A stretch of 64,000 bases of DNA from Camarhynchus parvulus (taxonomy: Eukaryota; Chordata; Aves; Passeriformes; Thraupidae), in assembly GCF_901933205.1 (NCBI RefSeq), contig NC_044586.1:17802569-17866568 (forward strand), given 5' to 3'. The notes under the pieces were generated by a model, which did not search any database, was not told where the DNA came from, and saw only the letters and a list, made by a program, of their open reading frames with translations. Both the position numbers and the translations under genes were made by a program. Of this stretch, positions 37,332 to 49,489 are shown piece after piece (positions within the stretch are counted from its first letter, which is position 1; each line of letters starts with the position of its first letter).

Positions 37332-40300
37332 CTTTGGAAAGGAAAGGAAATCTTTAAGAGAAGACAGGTAATCCACAAAGCTGTGCTGTTATACAGCATT
37401 TTTGAGATTTCACATCTCATGGCTTTTTACAAACAGCCACAGAAGAACTGAAATGGCAAAAACTGTGTCTGCCTTGGTATGCAGAAGAGGAAGGAAAGAA
37501 AAATACTGGTGGAAAACCATAAAAGCTCATCTGGATAAAAAGGACTATGATAACTCATTCCAGTTTTTTTTCAAAGAATAATCACTGCACTCAAAGCATT
37601 TTTTTGCACTGTTGTTAATGGGATAACTCAATGTTTACCCCTTTTTCTTCCTGAAGAGAATGAGGTGTAAAGTGTAGTAAATCCAAAGGGAGCCTCTCAA
37701 GAATTTAAAAGAACATTTAACTATTTAAAACCTGTCCTGGGACCTACTTTTTTAGATTGAACACTTGAACCAATGTAATGGAATCTGTGCTGCCAATACT
37801 ACAACTCTACTGTTATTACATTGAATCCTACAGCAGTGGAGCTCAGGTAAGGAATCCACTACATGCCCAAAAAGTGACATCCTTGAGTTAAACCACTTCA
37901 TGGCACAGCAAGCTCCACTTCCCTAAACTGATGAATCTCAGATAGGAAGAGAAACTCAGGCCTTTTGCAGAAGATGTATTTAAGTGCTGCATTTACTTGC
38001 ACAAAAATTGTGTAAAAATGTATTTCTTATGAAAATAGACAGAAATGTTACATAAACTTGCCTCTTTGTCTAAAAATACTGCAGGGGGAAGTTTACTGCC
38101 AACTGAAGTCCATGTTTCTTTCCAAGTAGTAGTTTAAGGAGGATGTTGTATTGGAGTGTTTGCAACAATCAATCTGTTTTCTCTCTATTGTTCAGTCATT
38201 TTCATCAGGCTCAGATTTGGAAACCTAGAAGATAAAATCTTCCTGGTTTTATTTTGTTGTTCTGACATTTTCCCTGTGTGCCTGTCATAGCTTTGCATCT
38301 CAGATTTTCTGCAGTAGTGTGAATATATTGTGCTTTTAGCCAGAGGTACAGAGTTGGGACCTGGTTTTCATACATTTACTTTTGATGTCCACTCAAGCAT
38401 GGCTAAGCAGCCAACCAACTGGTTTAAAAGACCAGAAGTGTGGTATTCAAGCTCTTGGAAAAGCTCTCAGATTTGCTAGAGCTTCAGGGCAGGTTCACAC
38501 ATTGAGAAATACCTCTTTAGCTGCCAGTGCTTGAAAACTGGGCTCGGTAAACTGTGAGGTTTTACCAAAATGGCAAAAGTTTGCACTTGTTTCATAGCTA
38601 CTCAGAGAGCTAAGTTCAATTTTCAGAAAAAAAAAACCAACCTGGGAATGGGGCATCCTAAGTGCCAAAAAGAGGAAGTTCTCATCATGGTCAAAGACCT
38701 GAAGGCGTTGTTTGGCACCTGTCAGGGAATGTAGAAAAAGAAAGCCCTGCTGAACTACAGCCAGGCTGAGCAATGCTCACTCCTCCTGAATTCACATGTG
38801 CCATCGAAGGGAGGTCAAAATTCACCAGAGAAAAAGAGCACTTATGATGTCAAAGTGAGGCCAGCAATTCCTCTGGAATAAAGTCATGTTTGGGGTTTTT
38901 TTCAGAGTAAACATATTATAGCCATAGGTTTTATTACTCCAATGATTTGAAACAGTTAATTGTCAAAATGTCTGCAGTGAACATAAAGCCGAAAGTATTT
39001 CCACTTCAAAAACTTCACAAACAAAAATCCATAAAATTAACTTCTCCATTAAATTAAGCATTATTTATGTTGAACATGTTTTTGTTTACATGCATTATCA
39101 CCCTTCTGAAGCCTTCCCATATGTTTGCAGCTTATTATGTACACCTGACTACACAGACTAAGAATAATTGATTACACCTAGCTAACAATTAGAGTTCATC
39201 TTAGGGGTTTTTTAATGTTTGGTTACTTGAAACAGGTTTCTGCAGCTGTCAGGAAAGTATAAATCTTTGTCACAGACTATCAAGCAGACAGCTGCAAATG
39301 AAGACTTAAAGGTGAAATTAAATTAAAACCAAAGAAAATAAAGTGAACTTTTGGAAGAGAAATAAAAGAATCATAAATGGAGATCTTTAGGAAACAAAAA
39401 TATGCTGATACAGAAATGAGCATTAACACTGGTCCCATAATCACAAATTCTATATTTCATAAGCTATGAAATACATTGCATATCTTTGTTAATAATAATA
39501 ATAAACAGGTTATTAATAAAACAGTCCAAAATAGCTGTTTTAACCTTTTTTTCCCATCCTCTGTGAACCTCCCATCTATCCCTGCCCTGGTTTCATCCCA
39601 AAGCATTACTCTAAAACAGAAGAGAAAAATTACTTGGATTTTTGTTACATGGCTAACTTAAAAACAAAGTTCATTAACTCGTAATGGTGCTTCTGCATCT
39701 AAATCAGACCATTTCAAATCTATGTAATAATGTATTATTAATTAGTTCAGGAGGATGCACACTCTTGAAGTGAGCGAATCAGAGAGCAGCACAGAAAATG
39801 GATGATGGGAAGAATTTAGGCAGCCATGTTGGAGAAAAAAAGCCCAGAATTTGCAAGAGGACTGATTGCTATTTATGGTCATTAGGAACAATGCTAGTGA
39901 GGTTCTGAGTTCCAAAATCAGAACAACAGGAATCAGCTTTCTGGTTAAAATAATTGGCTGGGAGGTTCAAGGAGGATCCTGTCTCCCAAAGGGTCTGTGG
40001 ACAGAGCTGCACAATGAGGTGGTTCTGTAAGTTAAGCAGAGTGCTCAGTTCTTTGAAGTGTCATATATTTGTTGCCATTGCTGTCAGGGAGACCAACAAC
40101 TCCTGCCCTCAGGCAGAAGGTTCTGTGCTTGAGCCATCTATTAATGCATCGATAAGAGAGAGACAAAGAAACAGGAACTTCTAAAAAATAAAGGAAATTC
40201 TTGGGGGGTGATTGAAGATAAAGAATTAAAAGGGAAAAAAACCCCACATACTGAGCCATGGAGATGGGAGGAATTCACAGTACTTCATTACAATCACTGG

Positions 40301-41903
40301 AGATGGGTGGCCCTTCCTCAGAATTACTGCAAATATTAATTTAGTTTTCAATTATTAAATTTACTATTAAATTCATTATTAAAGTCTGTCTGTTGAGTCC
40401 CAGCTCTGCAGTGCTCTTTAGAGGTCCTGCTTCCTCTGCTGATGCCTGAGGCAACTGGAGAGGCCTGGTGGCTAAAGCAGCAAGGTGGTTGAATCTCTCC
40501 ACGTTCCAACATTAGATTTCAAGTGAATCGCCAGTCAGCTGAAGTTTGGATTGTTTTACAGCTGGCCAGCTGGCTTTAAAAGGGGTTTTCAAAGTGCTGA
40601 AAAAGCTTCTGAAAAAGTTTTAAATATGACTTATAAATAAAACTCCATGAAAGACACAGCATTGTGCCTTGGAACCTAGGAGGGATTACCCCCATACCAA
40701 TGGCTTGGAGCTAATATCTCAGGGCTGAAACACTTAATTTCTGACATCCACTTTTACAATACAGGCTCATATTAAAATCAGTCCGTGGCATGGCATGAGA
40801 CTCCACTTAGGTGAAGAATCAAAACACACACCCCTAACTGTGAGAAACTGCTCACAAAGAACTACTTTCCCCCAGGATTAGTGAGCAGTGGAATGCAAAC
40901 ATGTCCTTCTAAAGAAAACAAAACACAAACCCTTTAGATACTTTCTCCTCCAAGCTCTGAAAGAGAAGAAAGGGTGGAAGATGAGGGTTTTAGCTTCAGG
41001 AAATTGGGGAATCTAAAGGTTTAAAGAAACCAACTGCCTTCATTTCACGCAAAGCACAGTAAGGCTCAGCAGAACACTTGAGTACATGCTTCTTGTTCAT
41101 GTCCACTTATTAATTAGTGAGAGTCAAACACACAGTCACATTAAATATAGACTGCTGTATGTTAAATACATTGAAAAAAAGCTTAAAAGCCTTAAGCCTT
41201 TACTGAATCTGGACAAGTTTGTGTGATTGCATTATTTCTGTAGCAAAGGTAATGTCCAAATTTTCTAGGAATGCAAGAAATCTCTTATAGATAGATAGCT
41301 TTTATATCACCTATATTAAAAATAATTGGAAAATGTACATGCAAAACTATTTCTTTTTAATCTCTTCATGTTGCCAAATTGTATTACAGATAAGCAATTC
41401 AACCATCCTGTCCAAAGAACAGGCAAACAATGGGGAGCATCTGGGTTTGTGAGGCAGAAGGTGCACCAAGTCAGCATAATGAGGGAAAAAAGAGATTCTG
41501 GGTACTTGTTGGTGGGAGAATGCAGTAGCAAGTCAGGGAGAAAGTGATAAAAAATAAAATCCTAATCCTGCATTTCTCTTCAAACAGGTTCCATGCCTTC
41601 AATCAAGTAATTTCACCAGTGGCAGATTAGAGATGTGCATAGGAAAACTAGATCCTACTTGTTTGTAAAGCTCATTATGGCTTTATGTGTTAACATTTTA
41701 TTTTTAAAGCCATCATTCAACTCCCTGCCATTGAGCAGAGATATCATAGGTAATCATGAGCTGAAGACCTGGTGCTGCTGAAATCAGTATGCATGTTGCT
41801 TTTGACTTTCGTAAGTGAGGAGTGCACTCTTTTTCTAAGGAGAGCCATCAGTTACCATATAATCATCTGAAATACACAGCTAAGAGCACTATTATTTTCT
41901 TAC
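37332..41903 (-). other. MPPED1: MPPED1 intron between HGPP and GHIH exons (4,572 bp)
   Basis: The donor is GGTAAGA adjacent to 41904 and the acceptor is TTTCCAAAG next to 37331. The content is AT-rich unique-looking sequence with a short AAT repeat at about 39491-39503. I recognise no gene or transposon in it. Confidence 0.85.
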
Positions 41904-42019
41904 CGAGAGGTGGTCCATGTGTTATAAGAATATCTATTCCATCTGGAATAAGGTTCCATTTCTCTAATAGTGCTTGGCCTCGTGGAAGATTAAAGCCCCA
42001 GCCATAAAACCAAGGTTGC
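41904..42019 (-). CDS. MPPED1: MPPED1 coding exon with HGPP motif
   Basis: This is the second MPPED1 exon in the window, 116 bp, after a CTTGGCAG acceptor and before a CGGTAAGA donor. Its first base completes the split Trp codon from the upstream exon and its last base starts a split Gly codon. The translation reads QPWFYGWGFNLPRGQALLEK, then WNLIPDGIDILITHGPPL. THGPP is the conserved metallophosphoesterase block carrying an active-site histidine. PDGID appears to differ from the mammalian PEGVD that I recall, a mild substitution. Without splicing, the frame continues 13 codons into the intron and then stops. The upstream intron is 19,158 bp and the downstream intron 4,572 bp. Confidence 0.96.
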
Positions 42020-43302
42020 CTGCCAAGAGAGGAGGAGAATGTCTTCAGTGCTACTTCCATGTACTGGTTATCTAATTAAAATACTGAGGTTGACTCTTTA
42101 CTGCCATGGAATTTGAAGACACAAATAGCATTCATTTTCTTTGTGTGCACAGTAATCCCCTCTTCCATACTAGCAGTGTAGTTTAACTTGTACAGCAAAT
42201 ACGAGCAGTCCTCCCCGTTTTCAGTAGGCAGCACAGAGTAAAATATTCACAGTATTGCTCCAACTACTTACAAGGCCTGGATACCAAGATCTCCATGTGT
42301 GGATTATCACGCTGACTCTCACAACATTTAGAAGAACAGCTGTCTCAGACACCTCCACGTGATTTATGTTTCACATTGGCTCCCAGCACGTTTGGCCCTT
42401 AGCCTATGACCAGCTGGGCAAGGACAGACCCTGGCACCATGACAGATCCTGCTCCAAAGTCAGAGACATCATCTCTGCTGCTTTATTTCCCTAATTGGAT
42501 ACATCCCATCAGAACAAGAATGCTGCTGCTTCTCTTACACACAAATTTCTTCTGTCCTCTTGTGTGTTGACTTGCTTTTAAGTAAGACTTCCCATAGTCA
42601 GTATTCCTTATCAGACAGGCATTTACATTTTTTAAAACGTACTCATGGAACCTCATCATGGAGCCGCATCATGGAGCAGCAGGACTGTAACACTGCCAGT
42701 CAGAATATAATTTATCTGTATCTTGCTATCCCATTGATTAAAAAACTATATTTCACAGCAATTATATCACAGTGTTAAATTATGTCTTGCTGACTAGGCT
42801 CTAATTTTAGGTCATAAAATTGAGGGGTTAGTTTTAGGTTGGAAGTTTTAATAATTTCTTGACTGACGTCCTGTGGCCATACCCATATTTGAAGAACAAT
42901 GAACAAAAGGTTTTTCTTCCACAGACAAAAAGAGGCTCAACTACTGATGACTGAAAGGCTTCCTTTCTCATCCCCTGCCTCTTCATCACATGCCCTGGAT
43001 CACCAGGGTCTTGAGAAACAAGTGTCCCAGGGGAAAAAAAAAAAAGGTGAATCTTTGAACATCTGCTATTGGGACCAGAAATATATGTCCCAGCCTCCAG
43101 AAGCTGTGATGAGGGAGGTGAAGAAGGTGCGTGAAGGAGAAATGCCAACAGCACTAGCAGTGAAGCACAAATCTTATTCTGAGTAACACTGCCCAGGCCA
43201 AGGCAACTGGCTAAGGCACATCCCTACATCAGGCCACAGACTCACACATTTCTGGTTCCCTGTTCAGCATTCCAAGTAGCCTTTCCTCACCTTCCTGCTT
43301 CC

Positions 43303-43622
43303 AGGGTCTAGAGGGAGACTCAGGGGAGACCTTATCTCTCCAAAGTTACCTGAAAGGAGGTTTTAGAAAGGTGGGAATTGAGTCTCTTCTCCCAGGTAAC
43401 AATAAATAGGACAAGAGGAAATGGCCTAAAGTCGCACCAGGGGAGGTTTAGATTGGATATTGGAAAAAATTCTTCCCTGATAGGTCAAGTGGCTAAGTCA
43501 CCATGCCTGGAAGCATTTAAAAGATGTGCAGATGTGGTACTTGGGGACATGGTTTAGTGGCATCAGGTTTATGGCTGGACTCGATCACCTCAGAGGTCTT
43601 TTCCTAAACAATTATGGGATTC
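43303..43622 (+). mobile_element. CR1 LINE 3' fragment
   Basis: The fragment contains the CR1 3' order: GGGAGACTCAGGGGAGACCT, then AATAGGACAAGAGGAAATGG, GGGGAGGTTTAGATTGGATA, AATTCTTCCCTGA, a TTTAAAAGATGTGCAGATGT block, GGCTGGACTCGATCACCTC, and the terminal AAACAATTATGGGATTCTTC. It is severely 5'-truncated and non-coding. It sits in the MPPED1 intron, antisense to the gene. Confidence 0.92.
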
Positions 43623-44474
43623 TTCTAACTGGCTTATTGTGCAGCAAGGCACCAGCAATGTTACCATGTGACATTGCCACACAGCAGCCACACAAGCTCT
43701 GTGGAGCTGGATCTGCCCCTCCTTACATTCAACTCACCACTGAGATAAGGAAATTATTTTTACCACACAGGAATGCCTTGAAAATAAAAAACCTGATGTT
43801 TATGAGATTCTTGGATATTACAGAAGTGGAAGGCTTCATAAAAATATACACTGGTTGGCTTTTTCTAAACTCTTCATCCTTACCTGCCTTGGGATTGCAT
43901 TCCACACCTAACAGGCCAAGTATTTTTCTTCACCAAGATGAAAATACACAACTCTTGGGCAAATTGTAGGCCCAGGGTAAGTTCTCTAGCAGCAAGATCT
44001 CACTGACAAAATATTTGCAAGGGCAAATAGGTGGCAAAAGAAGTGTCAGCACAGTAAATCATGTGTTTTAAGTCACTGACAGTTTCAATGGATATGCCTG
44101 GGGTGGGCAGGCACAGGATTGTCCCTGGGTCCCTGATGGGAAGCGAGGGGAGGCACTGTCCATAGGTATGCCAGACGCAGAAATGAAACCAAGGAGAAAG
44201 ACCAGTATTTGCCCAAGAAGCAAAGGTCAAAAACTCACAAAATAATTATTTTAAGACTACAATGAAGCATTTTTAAAGACAAATAGTCATGACTGCCACA
44301 TGTCTCACCAGAAGTCAGCTTAATTTTGCTGAAATCCAGACGACCACAAACCACATAGGCAGCTGTGAGAGCCTCTGCCTGCCTCTACCAGGGCTGGACT
44401 ACACACGGCCACTTTCTAAAAAAGCCCATTTCCCCTTATGAATAGGCATGATCTGCTTATTAAGACAAGAAGCA

Positions 44475-44514
44475 CTTTCCCCCATCCCTCCCTCCTCCCT
44501 CCCTCGCTCCCTTT
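44475..44514. repeat. polypyrimidine (CCCT)n-like tract
   Basis: A 40-bp stretch is almost all C and T, built on CCCTCCCTCC units, with single A and G interruptions. The complement is a purine-rich strand. Confidence 0.8.
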
Positions 44515-44659
44515 GTGGTGACTGCAGCGGGGCTGGTAAGTTATGCATGCTGGAGCTGTTCTTTTGTGGAGGGGAGATGTTACAACTTGTGTGATTTGCC
44601 ATTATGCTGTCTTTTGTGACAATCCTGAGATGGAAGGAAATGTCTGGAATATTTCTGGC

Positions 44660-44675
44660 AAAAAAAAAAAAAAAA
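44660..44675. repeat. poly-A tract (16 nt)
   Basis: Sixteen consecutive A in intronic DNA; no recognised retroposon precedes it. Confidence 0.9.
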
Positions 44676-45569
44676 GCAGGTCCAAGAAAGGATTCAGTGG
44701 AGGATGTTGGCATGCTTTATATTGGAGAGAAGAAAGACAAATCACACACTTCAGTGCCCCCACCCCCAAAGCAAATACCATCTTTATAAGCATATAGGGA
44801 TTTTATAAATCCCCAAGCCCCTTCTTCTGAAAATTTATTACAAAACAGCTATAAAAGTTTCTGAGTAGGAAAAAAAGGCTTCTTCTCCTCTAATACCCAC
44901 TAATGAGCCCATGACCTGAATATCATGCAAAGACAACTTTTTCTAAAATTTGCATTTATGATAGAACCTGAAAACAAAGTTAAATTCTTTATATAGAGTA
45001 CACTGAATTTCTGTATTCCCAGTTAGAGGTTACTCAGGAAAAGTGTAATCATTTTTAAAATGTATTTTTCAATAATCTTAATTTGACGAAGAATATATTG
45101 CCAGGTATGTTCTACAAGAGAAAAATCCACTATGATCAGAAAAAAAGAAACCAACCCAAGAGAAATTTATTTGGCAATTAAAGACATACATCATTAATGT
45201 ATTTCACCTTTGAAGTGAAGCACTCATCTGTAGAAATGTACTTTGATTTAGGTCTTACCTTTTTCAAGCAAACAGCTTGAGTGTTTCCAACACTCTACTG
45301 AAATTCAACCGGATTGTTATTTTGATAAGAATAATTATTGTCTACATGTAAGATTCAAGGGGGAAAATATATCAGAGGTGAATTTGTTTACAGCACAATT
45401 AACCTTATGTTTAAAACATTTGAACAAGTTTTGCAGGCCAAATAATCTGCCACACAAAAAGGGCTGAATTATCAGAGTTTGTGCTAGAAATCGGATGTTG
45501 CTTTATGCACTGAATTTCTATCTTTCTGTTCTAAAGTAACCATTGGAATAATTTTCTTACAGAATGATA

Positions 45570-45591
45570 GTTGCTATGACAACCATAGCAA
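45570..45591. promoter_or_regulatory. X-box (RFX-type) motif overlapping a perfect inverted repeat
   Basis: GTTGCTATGACAAC at 45570-45583 matches every position of the RFX X-box consensus GTHNYYATRRNAAC. Overlapping it, TTGCTATG (45571-45578) and CATAGCAA (45584-45591) form a perfect 8-bp inverted repeat around a 5-bp spacer. It lies in an AT-rich, repeat-poor part of the large MPPED1 intron. The motif is seen directly; regulatory function is inference. Confidence 0.4.
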
Positions 45592-48500
45592 ATTTTCCTT
45601 TTCTGAAACAGATGTCTCATTTAGTTGAAAATTAGAATGTGAAAAACCCATGGGAAAAATTAATTCAAACTTTAACAGAACACTGACTACAATGTAATCT
45701 CTTATAGGTTAACCCCTTAACATCTTTCTGCACTCCTATAGTAACCTTCTCATAAATTCTAATTAAACCAGTTTAACCTCCTAGGAATGACCTTCTTAGC
45801 TATCATTAGCACTTTAGTTGTCTTTGAAAGGATCATTTCTGTTATAATAGTAACAGAAAAAAGTCGTACTAAAAAAATAATGGTCAAACATATTACCACC
45901 CTAATTATTTATTAGGATTTTTTTTTCTTTTATTCAGCTAATATGGGAAAGAGCTAACATGTAGCCCGAAAATTCTTTTGTCATTTAAATGGGGCTTTAC
46001 TAAGCTTTACATGTGATCTACTGCAAAAGGTAGGGATGCACCACACACATCTGACCTGCCCTTTATGAGAAAACTGAAGGTTTTTCATTTTCAAATCAGT
46101 GGTACCCATGTCAATCTGACAGGCAGCCCTAAAAACAAGGGATACTTGACTGGGGAGAACTATCAGTGCACATGGATTTTTCTATTACAAGCAATGAAAG
46201 ACTGAAATTTGATTCTCCATTGCCTTGATTCAATTGAAACCTTTTAACTCAAAGAACGGCTTCCTTCCTTTCCAGCTCAAGGGGACTCCTCACAGTACCT
46301 GGGCACCCCTGCAAAAAAACAGGGCAGAAAACCAGTGGCACTCCCAGAAACATCCCCCCCTTGGCACTGCCTGCAGGGCTGGGGGGTGTCAGCTAACACA
46401 AGAGCTGCAAGATTTACTGCAGCAGCTGCCTCTAGGCTGCCCAGCTGAGTAACACAAGTCTTGCCACCAGCAGGCACCAATTACCCTCTTTGACTTCAAG
46501 GGGAAAGCCCAGGAGCCACAGGGAACTCTGGTTGGTTTGACTGAACAGCAGCGGTGTTTCAATGGGATTGGTGGGCAGCATCTTTTAAACACCCTGGTAG
46601 AAAAAAGTGCAGAACTGAAACACATTGTACCTCCTAATTTCTATTGCTTCCTATAAAAATCTTTTCTTTTTCCACAGCTGGAAGGCAAGTTCTCTCACTA
46701 GAATTCCTTTGCTTACCAAATAAATTTCAAAGGTTCACAAACACATGCAACTTGCTCCAGTCTTTTCTCCACAACAGTTGTCATTTTTCTCCTACAGGAA
46801 GATAGAAACTCAGTGGGAAAAGAATGGACCAAATCACCTTTCTCAATCCTGATCCTCTTCCTGAAAAAAGCAAATATTCCATATTTAGAAGACTGGACTA
46901 ACCATGCTGAAAGCCATACTGGGAGGAGTGGCTGGTCAAAGGCCGTGGAGCATGAAAAGCAGATTCCACAGTGGCAAATACAAGCAAAACTCCAACACAC
47001 CCAGATTCCCAGCCCAAAAAACTCCCTGTTGGACATTTAAGTCTCATTTTTCCTGGTCTTGGTATCATCTTACTATCATAACGAGCTACAGTCCTGTCAA
47101 CATGGGTGTACAGTACTATACACACTGCATACCTTCCCTGGTGGGCAGGTTCTTCAGGTGTTCATATTTTTCCATTCCCCACCACTGCATAAGCTGAATT
47201 TAACCAATCACAGCATTTGCCTTTTTAGCCTTTCCTCATTAAAGGAAATTAAGGAATTAAGTAATTAACTATTTTACTGAGTATTTCTCTTATTTTTAAC
47301 TCTACTTTCTCTCCAAGAAAGCATTCACAAAAGTTCATATTTTTGGGGTTTTTTTTTGTATCGGCCATTTCATCTAAAGTAGGTGTGAAATAACACAGAC
47401 CTTTTTATCTTTTCTTCCTTGAATGCAAAAGAGCCATCCAAAGTGGGAAGGACAAGGACAAAAGCAGCTATCAGGCCATTGGTGCTAAGACTGACTGGCA
47501 GGGCACTGTTTGTTTATAGGCTTTGAAATTTCTTTCAGTACGTGGGCATCTGAGCCAAACATAACTGAAATGTAAGGAAAAACATGTTTCAGAAATCTTC
47601 AAGAGCATGAGAAGATTTATATTATGAGTAACTTCCATGTAAGAGAGGAGAGGGTGGTGTGATTTTTAGAGAATAGCAGTGGGCAAAAAGAATTAAACCA
47701 TGCAAAAAAGAAATTTTTTTCATTCTTAATATTGAAGCCAGATCTTTTTAAATGAAAGTTAAGGCCTTATACTAACTAATAAATGGAGATGATGCAACTC
47801 AAATCCTCTACTGGCCATGACACACAACTCTGCTTCCATGGGGAAGTTTGCCTTACCTGCTTTGCATCCAAGGTTGTCACTCTTGGAACTCTGAATCAAA
47901 TTAAATTATTGTTTTCACAAAAGGAAAGAAGGATAAAAATCTGAGTATGGCCCTTTGTCAGTAATTATTTCTCTTGCAATTCGAGTTACACATGAAATCA
48001 TTCATCTTTTGTTTAGTAAAGGATTTCATACAGCTCTGACTGCAAAGAAGAAAGAATGAGCTATGACTAATAGGAACTGATCATTTCTAAACATTAATCT
48101 GTTATAAAACAATGAAAAATAAAATGAAATCTACTTTATCTTCATAATAAGAAAACAAGAAGGTAACAGGTAAGGAGGAAAATTAATGAAAGACTGAATT
48201 TAAAATATGCCAGTACCAAATGCAGATAGTTTATCTCATTCTTCTGGAAAGCAAATGATTATACCCCATCTGATATTTTTAAAAAATAATAAAGCAAACA
48301 AAGGTAGAAGCTAATTTGGAATAATTAGTCAAAAGATTCAATGCTGAGGGTGCAGATGTAGAACTGTACACAGTTTCAGAACAGTCTTAGGGATTTAATG
48401 CAGAGATGAGGTCTTGAGTTCTTGATATCTCAGAGCCTGTTCCCCCAGTCTCTTGAATTCTCAGGATGTAAAACTATAGATACAGCCAGGTTATCCAGCC

Positions 48501-49489
48501 CATATTTGAGATACTGATAGCTGGCAGCCACAGAAAGAAGGGTTAGGAGAGGAATTAACTGCCCCTCTGTTTTCAGTCACCATCTCATTTTAAATGTAAA
48601 ACCTGCCAAGAAGGGGCCAACCCAGAAGGAAAAAAAAAAATTGATGCCCATCTATGCATGGCATCTTTATGGTTATTCACTGTCAGATGCCCAGACAGCT
48701 GAAGAAAAAGAATGTTCTTCACTTCCAGCTAGCTGGTGTTTGCTATAGTCTGCTAAGACGCTGCAGGTGTTGGCCACCTGAGGAGATGGAATATCCCTTT
48801 TAGGGGCTCTCTCAGATGAAACATGACTAAAATATGTAGGATATGTAATAGGTGCCCTGAGAAACAACAAAAAAGGCTCTCACAGTAGCCACTGAGTTAC
48901 TGAGGCCCCAGTTACAGTCAGGCCCAAGAGTTACTCCCTCTAGTAATTCACCAGGTTTATATTCTTGTCTCAAAATACCAGGAGCGATCAGGCCATATGG
49001 ACTAACTGTCTGCCAGTTCTTTTCTGATTTTCCTCCCTTTTAATTTTTTTTAACCTTCTTTTACTTAGAAAATTTAAATCCATTTTGATTTAAACAAGCA
49101 TGAAAACGCTTCCAAAACTAATAAATTAATGCAACATGTGTGCATATATGCATGAAGCGTATTATTATTAATGTTTCCAATCTAGCAACAGATGAACTTA
49201 CTTCTTGTTTAAAAAAAACACATACTGATAGTTCATATGCCATGTGTCTACCCGAAGTGAACAAAATCCAAGCAATCCTAAATTCTATATTTCTGTTTCA
49301 CTCCAAATTCACTCCACAGTGCAGTGGTGGAAACAAACTGCTGCAATATAGCTTTCTATACCAAAAATGTACATGTTTAACAGTTATCCTTCAGCTATCT
49401 AGGAATCTGAGATACCTTAAAAATGTACTTATCAGATGTAGATTACACAATTAGAAATATTTGAAACACATAGGTGCAACCCTGCGTTG

